Part shown: positions 45,471 through 56,515 of the stretch, one piece after another | Layout: every line of letters starts with the position of its first letter | Position numbering within the stretch: the stretch's first letter is position 1 | NCBI GenBank assembly: GCA_019009955.1 | Contig: CM032229.1 | Coordinates: 147,440,001-147,504,000 of the forward strand | DNA from: Riptortus pedestris | Lineage: Eukaryota > Arthropoda > Insecta > Hemiptera > Alydidae | Length of the DNA stretch: 64,000 nt | Direction: 5' to 3' | Notes under the pieces: model-generated | Database searches by the model: none | What the model was told of the DNA's origin: nothing | The model's input: the letters and a program-made list of their open reading frames with translations, nothing else | Position numbers and translations under genes: made by a program

Positions 45471-46434
45471 TTTTTACTTTGTTATGCAAGTCCTTCGGGC
45501 TACCCGCTAAGAGCATTGCAATTAATTTGGGGTGCTGATTTAAGAATTGATTGTGTTGACAGAAGTATCTGTAGACCATTGGAATGAATAACAAGTTGGG
45601 TAATTTGATACATAATCTGGAGATAATTGGAGAATTTCATAGGTTTGAGGGGATGGACCATGTCAAGGCATGAATTTCTTATTGTATTAATAATCTAAAA
45701 TTATGGTGGGTTGTTTGTCGAAAATGATATTGTTAGAGATAGGTTGAAATCCGGCTAAAATGCGAAATATATTTCTTGGACATCTATCGGCTTCCTCTCC
45801 TCGCTTCCCTCATCTCATACTCTAGCTTGGCTCCTACTAGGCTCAACTCACTCATGTGTAACTTAAACATTGAGAAAAAAGATGAATAGAGACACATATA
45901 CGAATACACTGCTAAGTAAAGGATCTAATACCCTTAAGATTCAGAAACTTCCACAGCAGGCTACCAAATCATCCTAACCCATAGCTCTTTCTAGTACCTC
46001 TCACCCATATTCCCCTCCACGGCGCCTCAAGAGACAATGGCCCAGAGATCTCCTATAGAAGTGTAAAGCGAAGTGGTAGCAGTGGCTATTTTCTTATCAA
46101 GTGCCATTCCTCCTTAGCTGTTGACTTCCTTGCCTGGCAGGGAGGTGCTGCTCCTCTCATTGTGGTGAAGGGGTGTAGCATCGGTCAAGAGCGATGGAGG
46201 GACTATTGTTTGCACATATCATACATTGCCAAATGCATTTAAATACAGACTGATACAAAATAAAAAAAATAGACATCCCCTAAAGGCAAGTTCCCTTCTC
46301 ATGATTAGCCTAAATGGCAATAGATGGGGTTCTGAGTGGTTTGAATAGTCGTGAGTCAAACATTAATTTTAAATTGAATACCCTTTATGTTTCCCCTCCA
46401 CTATATATGCATACATATTCAATTTAGAGCAGCC
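45471..46434. other. unassigned sequence
   Basis: Mixed GC, no supported open frame and no repeat match recognised. Confidence 0.5.
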
Positions 46435-46546
46435 CTAATTTTTGGCATCTCCCAAGTAGTACCGAGGGACATTTGAAGACATTTTTTTGAAAATCGCGTC
46501 ATAGGTACACCTTGAAGAGTTTATTTCTCTTAAGGGAAATCAGCTA
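46435..46546 (-). mobile_element. H-family 5'-end fragment
   Basis: TTTGGCATCTCCCAAGTAGT, GAGGGACATTTGAAGACATT, GAAAATCGCGTCATAGGTAC and ATTTCTCTTAAGGGAAATCA: the 5' block and palindromic end only, 130 bp upstream of a full copy on the other strand. Confidence 0.78.
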
Positions 46547-46679
46547 AAGAGAAGCCGAAACAAATTGAAGTTTATTCTTAATTTTCTATTTTATAATGAC
46601 TCATGTTTAACCAAAAATATAGTACAAAGACAATACTGAATTTTAAGTTACTAAATTTCTTAGGAGAGCTAGTCATGTT

Positions 46680-46801
46680 AGCAGATTTCCCTTAAGGGAA
46701 ATCAGCTATTGAGGTTGTACTCATGACGGAATTTTCGACATTTTTCTTCAAATGTCCATCGATCCTACCTAGTAGATGACGAAAATGAGGTCCGTTCAAA
46801 A

Positions 46802-46869
<68 letters not shown>

Positions 46870-47428
46870 CTGTTACCGCTCTAGCGGTCGCAATTTTTGT
46901 TTGATCCTTACCAAACTTCATATTTAAGCGTTTTATGTAAAAAGAAAGATCAGGTTCGTTAACGGCTGAAATCGGACCAGTGGGAGGGGGGGTTTAGAGG
47001 GGAGGATTTTCGAAAATTCGAAATATCTCCGTTACTATACGTCGGATCAAAAGATTGTATAGAACCAATCTTATTGCAAATTAAATTTACTATAAATATT
47101 GTTCTATACATTAATTCTCTATCTTGAATATTAACCGAGATATTTGCATTTGTATTCTGCGTGTGGTCGTCACCAATAGGCTATGTTCGGAGTTTCCGAC
47201 GAGAGCTCTGGCGGCCGTTTCCATAACTATCGTCCCTCGTGAATAGGTTTAGAGGTTAGGTTAACTGTTTTCTGGGCTAGAAACTACTGGGTTATTACGC
47301 CCTAAATAATGTTTTTTAGGTTTAGAGGTTTCTTACTACTACAGTTGTTATTAGGCAGATTTCTCTATTGTAAAACTTCACGTGGGAAATCTGCTTAGTT
47401 TACGCAGCCCCTGCGTGACGGACTTTTT
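46680..47428 (+). mobile_element. H-family element, best-preserved short-form copy
   Basis: 5' end AGCAGATTTCCC with the perfect palindrome GATTTCCCTTAAGGGAAATC (46684-46703). (TA)n slot 46804-46865. GTTACCGCTCTAGCGGTCGC follows the slot, and the G-rich tract is 46980-47005. Short-form middle is about 47157-47365. The 3' end is CACGTGGGAAATCTGCTTAG, intact hairpin ACGCAG-CCC-CTGCGT at 47402-47416 and GACGGACTTTTT. No coding capacity. It is the most useful reference copy for the family. Confidence 0.92.
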
Positions 47429-47933
47429 TATTTTATGAATGAAATAATTCCAACGTCATCTCTAAATCATTCTCCATTTCAAGATGTAAATATAATTTTG
47501 AGAGACCCCGATCTTTATGATCGTTGTAGAATGTCTTTTCTTTGATGAGAAGAAGCCCCTAAAAAGTAAATCAGTCAGTTTTAAGATTGAGATGAAGCCT
47601 GTTCAAATTAAATACTTAGGTTATGACTCCTATTTATTCCGGTCCATTGGTGAAATTCCATAGCACCGTCTTAAACATAATGAACGCCGCTATGTAAGGA
47701 TTCCTTTTGCAATCCCCACCTCCCCCTTTCCGTCTGCTTTTGGAAAATATTGTATTTTGCACACTTATATTATGTCAGCTGCGTTGCCTACGAGAATTTA
47801 AATTCTGGAGTTATGGGAATAATAAATATGTTATTATTTTGAAATAGAATCTTAAAGGCATGTAATTTCTATCTGCATTTTAAGCCATCCATTGGAAGTT
47901 GTCAAGTTGGAGTTCTGAACATTCATTATGAGG
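47429..47933. other. unassigned sequence
   Basis: No recognisable feature. Confidence 0.5.
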
Positions 47934-48613
<680 letters not shown>

Positions 48614-48699
48614 AATATCTGTTGTACCAGTGAATAAGTGGTTAAGTCCCCCTTACTCACTGATGGACTTAACCACTTATTCACTGGGGTTACAGATAT
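48614..48699. repeat. hairpin-forming inverted repeat, 35-bp arms
   Basis: Perfect 23-bp arms, CCAGTGAATAAGTGGTTAAG+TCC at 48627-48649 and its exact complement at 48665-48687, separated by a 15-nt loop. Outside them ATATCTGT / ACAGATAT extends the pairing past a 4-nt mismatch. It resembles a MITE core or an RNA hairpin. No flanking duplication was identified. Confidence 0.9.
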
Positions 48700-49134
48700 A
48701 ATACCTTAACTACTATAAAATATGTTTGATGACCGTAGTAAGAGTTATTTTTCATTTTATTTGGAATTGTTGTCGGTCATGTCTGGTAACACAAACTATA
48801 ACAGAACATCCTTGAAATGTGCCGTTTCTGAATTAAAGATTTGTGCATTTTACGGCTAAAAGATGCGTCAAATCTAAAGATTCGCCGGCATAAATTCGTT
48901 TTATAGAGTTTGATTTTCTACAAGAATCGGCCATAGAATGGAGGGCATTCCATTGGAAATTCCAAAGTTATGGCCGCTGGAGAAGTATTGGAGAAGGTTA
49001 GGAGGCTGAATATGGACTCAAAAGATTCTTCAGGGGACCCAATCAAGGCACACCAACTCTCACCCATGTATTCAAATAATTGGAGATTTTAAGGGGGTTG
49101 GCACGGGATGTTGGGACACTCTGTATATAATATA
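48700..49134. other. unassigned sequence, possible transposon end at its right edge
   Basis: The last ~25 bp (GATGTTGGGACACTCTGTAT) resembles the terminus of another mariner-type element directly abutting the one at 49135. No partner terminus was found. Confidence 0.4.
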
Positions 49135-49894
49135 CAGGGTGATTACCGAAAAACTCATGTTTTTCAAATAACGATTACTCAGGCATTTCAGAGCAAAAAA
49201 TGTATTTATGAGTGGAAAAACAGTGTACACAATATGTAATTTCAGAATAAAATTACTTACAATTTAGCGTTTAAAAATTACATCTCTAAGGTGGTCGCCT
49301 TCTGCTTGGATACACTGTTGAAGTCGTAAATTGTGTTTATTGACTGCTCCGTTGAAGTGGAAATGCGCTTCATCACTCATGAGGATTACTGCTCGTCATT
49401 TTCTTCCAAAATATCACTCATTGTGTTACAAAAATTTACACGCTGTCTCTTACCTGTTTGACTATATTGATGACATACTGCCAGCTTGAAAGGATGAAAT
49501 TTAATGTCTGTGACCAAAATCTTTCTCACTAAGACTCTGAACTGTTGCAAGGCGCACTCTTTCAACTGTCTCAGGGGTCCAGGAGGTTTCTTCTTAAGCA
49601 ATGATCCAGTTGTGTTAACATTATGTATCCAACGCAATATCGTGTTACGATCAGGGATAGCACCATGCCGTGCAATGTTAAAATGTACACGAAAGTCTCG
49701 CTGAGTCTTGAGTGACTGATTCACCATTTGCGTAAAACCGTCGCATGACAAACGTACGATGCTCAAGGTTCCACATCTCGGCTACAACTGAAACTGCACA
49801 CTCCCCCCTCCGCAGCGCAACAACTTCCGGCCGTCGCCGAACTACATTCCTTGTATACTAAGTCTAAAACATGCGTTTCCCAGTAATCACCCTG
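49135..49894 (-). mobile_element. mariner/Tc1-type element, internally deleted, TIRs and TA duplication
   Basis: Left terminus CAGGGTGATTACCGAAAAAC and right terminus (inverted) CAGGGTGATTACTGGGAAAC, about 30 bp of imperfect TIR (continuing ...CATGTTTT in both). TA dinucleotides flank both sides (49133-49134 and 49895-49896). It is 760 bp and carries a broken transposase on the minus strand. H-family sequence begins immediately to the right. Confidence 0.92.
49264..49766 (-). pseudogene. mariner-type transposase remnant with HTH (DUF4817-like) N-terminus
   Basis: The frame 49386-49766 keeps the N-terminal helix-turn-helix region: RDFRVHFNIARHGAIPDRNT then ILRWIHNVNTTGSLLKKKP. It then skips most of the second DNA-binding segment and continues KFHPFKLAVCHQYSQ and NFCNTMSDILEENDE. 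After a frameshift, LMSDEAHFHFNGAVNKHN keeps the catalytic-Asp context. A larger deletion removes the remaining catalytic region, and the end (IQAEGDHLRDVIFKR, stop at 49264) is again typical of this arthropod transposase group. With at least two internal deletions and a frameshift it cannot be active. Confidence 0.88.
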
Positions 49895-49896
49895 TA

Positions 49897-49955
49897 TAAT
49901 TTTGAACGGGCCTCATTTTCGTCATCTAGTAGGTAGGATCGATGGACATTTAGAA
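49897..49955 (-). mobile_element. H-family 5'-block fragment
   Basis: TTGAACGGGCCTCATTTTCG, TCATCTAGTAGGTAGGATCG, ATGGACATTTAG, beginning at the edge of the mariner-type element. The TA target may come from the H microsatellite slot. Confidence 0.75.
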
Positions 49956-51387
49956 GATCAATGGGCTGGATGAGAATAAGAAGTCTTAACTCCCTATCTT
50001 TATAAATCTTTGAGCTTTTAATTACCTTTTATTCCTTTTGTGTTAGGTATTGATAAGAGGAAAGGATAAGATAAGAGAGGGCTCTTGGGAGTGTATGCCG
50101 AGGATGGGGGGGGGGGAAGGAAGCGGAAGCGGTGAATCAGTAAGGAGCCTGGAGTAGAAGACATCCCGAGTCTCACCGTCTTTGGAGCCAGGAAATTGGC
50201 CACTAACTCACATAGTCCTCCTTCCCTCTCTCTATTCCCGACTTTTCTCCTTGACAGAAATATGGCACTTACCTCACACCGTGTTTACACAAACATGCGC
50301 CGAAATGAGTTTTCCCTCCGAAAAATATTTTTCCTCGTTTTTCTCTTGATGTCCCTTGTCAAGCTAGCCTTCTTTTATATTAGGCATTCAAGTCCCTGAA
50401 AATTTGAAGAAAAAGTAGGTCTATTTTTTCCCGTTGAAGCAGGATCATAAAGAAATATATACATTTTTTAAACTATTCAAAAATAAATAATTCTGGTTTA
50501 TCAAATACACACTTCTTTGTCTCCCCACAATATATTTATAAGCGCTTAAGGCTGGCTTTCAGCAATTTACACTGCAGTCATCTCAGCTACAAACAATGAA
50601 AACTATAATAAATAAGGAGTAAATACATAATTAAGTCTAAAAGTTAATACGTCAATCACTAGCTCACTCATAAAAATATCCTATTCTTCAAAACGGCCTC
50701 GTTAGAGAAATGGCTATTTTATTTCCTCTGTGATCGTCTGTCCTACCTCAGTGCTACCCGTCGATCACTATCCGGCGATATTCATCACTTCTGATATATG
50801 ATGACTATATACTTCGGTTCCCCAAAATAAAACAAAAAATAATGCTACTTGAGAAATCGTCTGATAAAGATGACGTGAGAGTCATTGAAAATGTGGATTG
50901 TGAGAGGAGAAACGGTCGGTCGTTGAGCAAACAGCCGGGCAAATAAAATGTTTATAACAAATATTATTATAGGGACAGCCTTCAATAGTAGACTTTTTAA
51001 CAATTTTAAACAAGATTTATTGCCTTAAATTAAACGACTCTATAACCATAAAATACTTATGGTATTGTTAATAACAGAATATTTATGGTTTTATTAAAGA
51101 TTATTTCTTAAATTCTGTTGCTGAAGGCTCAATCGATTTCTTCATATTTTTTTACATGGACTAGTGACTGATATTCTTATCTTTTAGACCTGTTGGGAGT
51201 ATTTGAACAGTGATTTGATAGGATCATTTAACAGTATGGTATATCAGAATATAAAAATTATTAAAAAAAAAAAATGATTTAGGTTTTTTATCAATCCTAA
51301 CATGACTATCTCTTCTATTATCTGTTGGCGTAAATGGTGGTCTGGTGGTTTGGGTTTGGAAAACTTAAGATAGTTTTGGTTTTTTTT
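49956..51387. other. unassigned sequence
   Basis: G-run near 50107-50116. Frames at 50018-50203 and 50196-50399 have no domain. No repeat match was recognised. Confidence 0.5.
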
Positions 51388-51404
51388 AGCAGATTTCTCC
51401 TGAG

Positions 51405-51464
<60 letters not shown>

Positions 51465-52425
51465 CGCTTTTCCGCTCGCAATTGTTGTTTAATCATTACC
51501 AAACTCGATATTTAAATTGAATTAAATTATTTATTAACGTACAATTTTTGCAAATAAGGATGGCTAATTGGGACGGGTTATTTTCAGGTTACCACCCTTT
51601 TCTAGCAAGGTTTAGACTAAGGATTTTATTTAATGAATTCCGCCATTAAATGAATTCGGGAATCAAACTCGCCACTCTAGGTTTTATTGATATTTCAACC
51701 TTTTATGTACAAATAAAGGTCAACTTTTGTTAACGTCTGAAATCTGCCCGGGAAGGGGGGTTGGATTAGAGATGGAATTTCCAAAATTCAAAATATCTCC
51801 GTTATTACATGTCGGACCAATTTTATTGCAAGTGTAATGTTCTATAAATGTTGTTATATACATTTTCCCTCTCCTACCCCCACTCCGACTCATGTTATAT
51901 TAACAAAAACTTAAATACCAAACATTGTTTTCATTGAGCTTTTATTTTGTGAGATAGATGCAAATACGTTATATGAATTCGTCACCAATTAGGACTTTTT
52001 GTTCTTTTCTCGAAAATGTTTATTTATTCTATACGATCGTCGATATTTAACCTTTTTAGTGAACACTATAGATCATAATTGACATTGGCGGAAATCGGAC
52101 CCGGAATAGTGGGGTTTACAGATTGGGGATTCGAAACGTCAAAACATCTCCATTATTATGAGTCGGACCGTAAAATGTTATAGACCCAATCTTGTTAAAC
52201 TATTGATGTTCTACAATTGTTGTTCAAATCACTTTTTCTAAATTCCAGTATTAAGAGAGTTATTCGTACTTTTTTGGTTTCTGCTTTCAGTAACCACCCT
52301 ATCCTTCTACTCATCGGTTTTTTACATATAAATACTGAATATGTGGTGAGATGAGATCACAAGCCTGTTATTCCAACACATATCTGCTTCCTGCTTAGTT
52401 TACACAGCCGTTTATGGACTTTCAT
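51388..52425 (+). mobile_element. H-family element, long form, split by a SINE
   Basis: 5' end AGCAGATTTCTCC, then a deletion straight into the (TA)n slot (51408-51461). Core 1 is interrupted by a minus-strand SINE at 51517-51686 and continues ACCTTTTATGTACAAATAAA. Core 2 runs about 52060-52330 (GGAAATCGGACCCGGAATAG, GAGTCGGACCGTAAAATGTT). The decayed 3' end is CTGCTTAGTTTACACAGCCG then ACTTTC. It preserves both core modules in order. Confidence 0.75.
51517..51686 (-). mobile_element. SINE inserted in an H element, ~8-bp TSD
   Basis: Minus strand: CCTAGAGTGGCGAGTTTGAT, TCCCGAATTCATTTAATGGC, AAAGGGTGGTAACCTGAAAA, AACCCGTCCCAATTAGCC, then TTGCAAAAATTGTACG and a TTAATAAATAATTTAATT tail. H sequence reads CTCGATATTT before and TTGATATTTC after. 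It is 5'-truncated just upstream of the B-box. Confidence 0.85.
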
Positions 52426-52552
52426 TTACTTGGTGAAGACGTTCGAGTATAAAAAGAGTCAAATTTTAAAAGCCATTAAGGAGTGCTTTCTTTCACAATG
52501 CAATAATAAGACGTATTTATGTCCACACATTTTACTTATACTACAAAATGCA

Positions 52553-52588
<36 letters not shown>

Positions 52589-54540
52589 ATGTGCGTGCGT
52601 GTTTGTGTGTGTTAATTGTTGTAAAACTGCCTTGTTCATATATTAAAACTCTAATTTTCTATTTCATTATTTTTGAACTTTTTCAAACAACAAATCAGTT
52701 AGTATAATCTTGGAATAAAATATAATAAATTACTTCATTAATTGAACCACTCACATGGTTTTTTGTTTTCTCTTCTTTATTTATATTATTTTTAGTTAGT
52801 TTTCAAACTTTTAGTTTAACTCATGCTAGAGGAAATCTATGAAGTCAAGTTTTACTCTGAAGCAAACATAATCATTTGTGATGCAAAATCACAAGTGCAC
52901 TCCAATATTTTAGAACAATTACCTATTATGTTAAGCATGATAATATGATTTGAGAGATCATTCTTGATTTCCCTTGTACAGGATTTTGTTTTGTTACTGT
53001 CCCCCTCCGTTGAATTCTTTTTATTCGTGTAAGTTAAAGCTGTGTACTGATTTCAGTAAGACCTTGGATAAACTGTTCCCCGAACTCTGGAAATGGGAGT
53101 TTCCAGATGACTTTAGGATAAAGAAGGAGTGAAAGGGCAGGAAGAGAGTAGATGCAGAAGAAATAAGAGGCGAGTTGGCCAGTCTCCTGCCAACTTTGGC
53201 TGGTTCTAAATTCCACGCATTAAACTTTGAGCGGAGGCCATTGTCAAAAGTTACAAAATACTCCAAATAGCTTTCAATGGCATTTTCTTTGTCGTCACTT
53301 CTTCATCCCCTCCCTTCATTAAAAATTCACCAGATGGTATTCAGAGCAGCCTCAAAACCACCTTCCTCTCGTGGGGCTCCCTCCATCTCGTCCACCTACG
53401 CATAAATTGAAATGAAATAAAAGTATTTCCTTAGATCCAATAGCCAAATTTGTCGTTTTGCTTGCTGGATATTTGACAACATTTATTTCATTTTATTTAT
53501 TTTGGGATAGTTTGGAATGGCAATTCGTAATTATAGATACTTCCTGATTGCTTTTGTTTCTAGGGATTCTTTTAAATTACGTCTATGTCATTGCATAAAT
53601 TTTAATTACACAGAACTTCAAGTTGGGCTATATATATATATATATGTATTTTATTTGCCGTGGGAGCCAGGTAACTGTAGAGGACTTATAGAATAGAAAT
53701 TTATTTTTGAAAAATAAATGAGAATGAATTCCTAATCAATCCCTCTCCAACACAACACACGACTAATTCAAATCATAACCATGTATATCATTTATTATAG
53801 TTAAATATCATCTATAATTTGCATATTTCCTGTCAAAAACCAATCCGAGTACACATTGTTTGAGCCTAGCTATTTACATAATTGAAGTAGGCTGCAATTC
53901 CAATAATAACTAATGTTCACAGGAAATAAGTTAACACAATTAACTGTGTTAGCCTCCCGACTACTCCGCAACCGCACATTGCGGTTACATTGTTTAACTT
54001 AAATTATTTATTCAAAATATTAAATAATTCGAATTTTCTAATAATTTATATACATGGTGTAAATAAATAACAGTGGCACCCTAAAAATAATTTATATTCT
54101 ATATTAATTTATATTATTAAATAAGAGATGTGAGGGGAAGGGATCGTTTCCGTCCCTGCAATAATAATAATGGGTTTAAACCATATTGTCTTTGGTAATA
54201 ATGACATTATCAAGTAACGTTTAGTAGTTATAGATAGTACATAGTTATTTCAATAATGTTACGGAGGAAATAATATAATATATTCCAGAATTAAAGAGTT
54301 TAACTCCGCTATCGCATCTTGAAAACTCATCATAACCTTGTTTATATATTACATTTTCAAAATGTTAAATAATCAAAATGGTTTTGTAGTTTACATTTTT
54401 ATTGGGAATATAATGAGGTGGGGGGGGGCAGAGATGTATAACCTCATTAATCCGAATCATACTGAGAACTGTCATATAAGTCTAAAAATATAACATCATT
54501 AGTCATAATATTACTGTATCAAATAAACTTTAATGAGTAC
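52426..54540. other. unassigned sequence with (TG)n at 52556-52586
   Basis: About 2.1 kb. Short TG array and a TA run near 53632-53645. Overlapping minus-strand frames at 53021-53266 have no recognisable motif. Confidence 0.5.
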
Positions 54541-55110
54541 TAATAAAACTGGATTTCCTGTAATAGGCTTTAGTGTATGTCTTGTTTTTCCCAATTAGCC
54601 TTAGATGCAAAAAGTGGTCGTTAATAAATAAAATATCTTATTTATACTGCATTATACGGCAAAAGCGTTTATAATAAATGGTACATTGATTTTCAAAATT
54701 AACAACTTTTGTATGTGGCCCGAAAAACCAAGAGAGAAACTAATATTGCAATTCTCATTTCAGGCTTCCTTTATAACCCCCTCTCCTGTCCAGCTAACAA
54801 AATCATAGTGGAGGCAGTGCTACTTCAATGACCGAGTTGTTGTTTGGTCGGTCCAGTCTTTTGTGCCCAGTGAAATTTTTCATTCCCGTTATTGGTTTTA
54901 ACATATATCTCGTTTACGCGTTACGTTCGCAATGTGCGTATTTAACAAAAGTTAATCTAAATAACAAACCCCACTCCTGGTCGTCTCTGAGGATATTGAT
55001 ATAGCCTAAAGTGTAAGTTGGACTAGTAGTAATAAACGGTACCAAGTTTCATATATTCTGTTCAGTAGTTTAGGCGTGAAATGGTAACAAGCAGACACCA
55101 AGGCCAAGAA
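54541..55110 (+). mobile_element. T300-family repeat, partial and interrupted by a SINE tail
   Basis: AATAGGCTTTAGTGTATGTC, GGCCCGAAAAACCAAGAGAG, TCAGGCTTCCTTTATAACCC and GTACCAAGTTTCATATATTC, GTTTAGGCGTGAAATGGTAA are T300 blocks. A ~55-bp SINE end sits at 54585-54640. The head is missing. Confidence 0.7.
54585..54640 (+). mobile_element. SINE, only the 3' ~55 bp
   Basis: CCCAATTAGCCTTAGATGCA, AAAAGTGGTCGTTAATAAAT, flanked by CTTGTTT / CTTATTT within continuous T300 sequence. A severely 5'-truncated insertion. Confidence 0.8.
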
Positions 55111-55147
55111 TTGTTGATATCTTTTCAATTGTGAAAGAAAGTGTATC

Positions 55148-55500
55148 ACGTTATTTCGCTCTAGTGGCTTTAATTTTTGTTTCACCCTTACCATACTCAA
55201 TGAAATATTTAAGGGTTTTTGTTTGGACTAAGTATGTAGTTCGTTGATGCCTGAGATCTTCAACTCATTGTATTATGAGTCGGATAGAAAATTGTAATAT
55301 AACCAGTCATTTTTCAACTGTTCCTAATATATACAAACGTTCTATACATTTTTTCTTTACCGAGTTATTTATTTTCAGACTACAGTGAACCCAGTCCTAC
55401 CTATCACATATTAACAATAAGTCAATATATTACGTAACGCCTAATTTCAAGCTAAAATACCATGTACAGCTTTCTTTGATCACTTGCTATGCCAGATAAA
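55148..55500 (+). mobile_element. H-family element, decayed internal fragment
   Basis: TTTCGCTCTAGTGGCTTTAA, TTGTTTCACCCTTACCATAC, TATTATGAGTCGGATAGAAA, CATATTAACAATAAGTCAAT, in order. Both termini are absent. Confidence 0.7.
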
Positions 55501-55996
55501 AGGGCGGATTTTCTATGTGAAAACATCAATGAACATATTATGTCTGGAGGCCAACATTTGTATTTCAACTATACCACTCATAATATTTTACTTCATTATG
55601 TAATACCTAAACATTGAGTTCTTTAAAGTTCGATATCGTACCAGGAGAAGTGGGTATGACGTACACAATTACCTCCGTTTTTGCTTCTTAATTTTTTTGA
55701 AGAACTACAAATATTGCTCACGTACGAAGAAAACAAATTTTAAGGATATATCATACAGATGTTTTTTTTTTTGTCATATCTACTCTAAGCTACATTCTCA
55801 TTAAACATCTCGTGCCATGCATAAATTTAAAGTTTTGTTTTTACTAAGAGTATATAGAAAGGGAGGAGTGGAAATTACAATGTGCAGGTACTATGATCGG
55901 GATTGACATCACACACATTGATGTCATCGTGTGTCATTTCTACTCCATGGACATTGTTAGTTTACCCGCATACCTACGTTAGTGCTTCATTTATAC
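55501..55996. other. unassigned sequence
   Basis: No recognisable feature. Confidence 0.5.
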
Positions 55997-56515
55997 CAGG
56001 TATAAGCAACCTTTGACATGTTGCGGGCCAAACTGTAGTGTGCAAATACGTTGGCGGGCCGCTTTTTAAAAGGATTTTAAAGTAGTGTTCATTATTTTTA
56101 ACGATAGATATCAAACATGAAATTATAACGACAATGTAATTATAATACAATTTATTAAAATAACAAAATGAAATGAATTTATAATTAAATAGTAAAATTT
56201 GGGATTATTACAAACAACGAAAGTTAAATAGCGACACCGAAATCAAAGAACTTGAATTGGGGAAACTAATCCATCGATGTTTGAATTAATTCCACTGATA
56301 CAAAGACGAAAAGAATTTTCCAAATTATCGTCAGTCTGCCTTGTACGATGTTTTGATTTATTAACTTTCATCACTGAAAATAACTGTTCGCATTTATATG
56401 TACTGCCAAACGCTCAAATCACTCCTCATCTTCCTCATTTGGAGTAAGTAGTGTAATATGTTGGTTTAATTGGGTTTTTCAAAATGTCTAGCGGGCCGGG
56501 GGTTGCCTACATATG
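55997..56515 (-). mobile_element. hAT element, internally deleted, keeps transposase C-terminus
   Basis: Left end CAGGTATAAGCAACCTTTGA and right end (inverted) CATATGTAGGCAACCCCCGG share GTA-x-GCAACC and a nearby CGGGCC. The 8-bp flanks ATTTATAC / GTTTACAC agree at 6 of 8 positions, as an aged target duplication would. The 519-bp element retains the transposase 3' end (minus strand). Confidence 0.85.
56244..56430 (-). pseudogene. hAT transposase C-terminal dimerisation region
   Basis: The minus-strand frame reads AFGSTYKCEQLFSVMKVNKS, then RQTDDNLENSFRLCISGIN and ends after IDGLVSPIQVL at a TGA (56244-56246). FGSTY-x-CEQLFS-x-MK-x-NKSK and DD/EHLE are hallmark residues of the hAT C-terminal dimerisation segment. 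The catalytic part and the BED zinc finger are missing. The frame itself is intact, which suggests a young deletion derivative or a recently active family. Confidence 0.9.
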
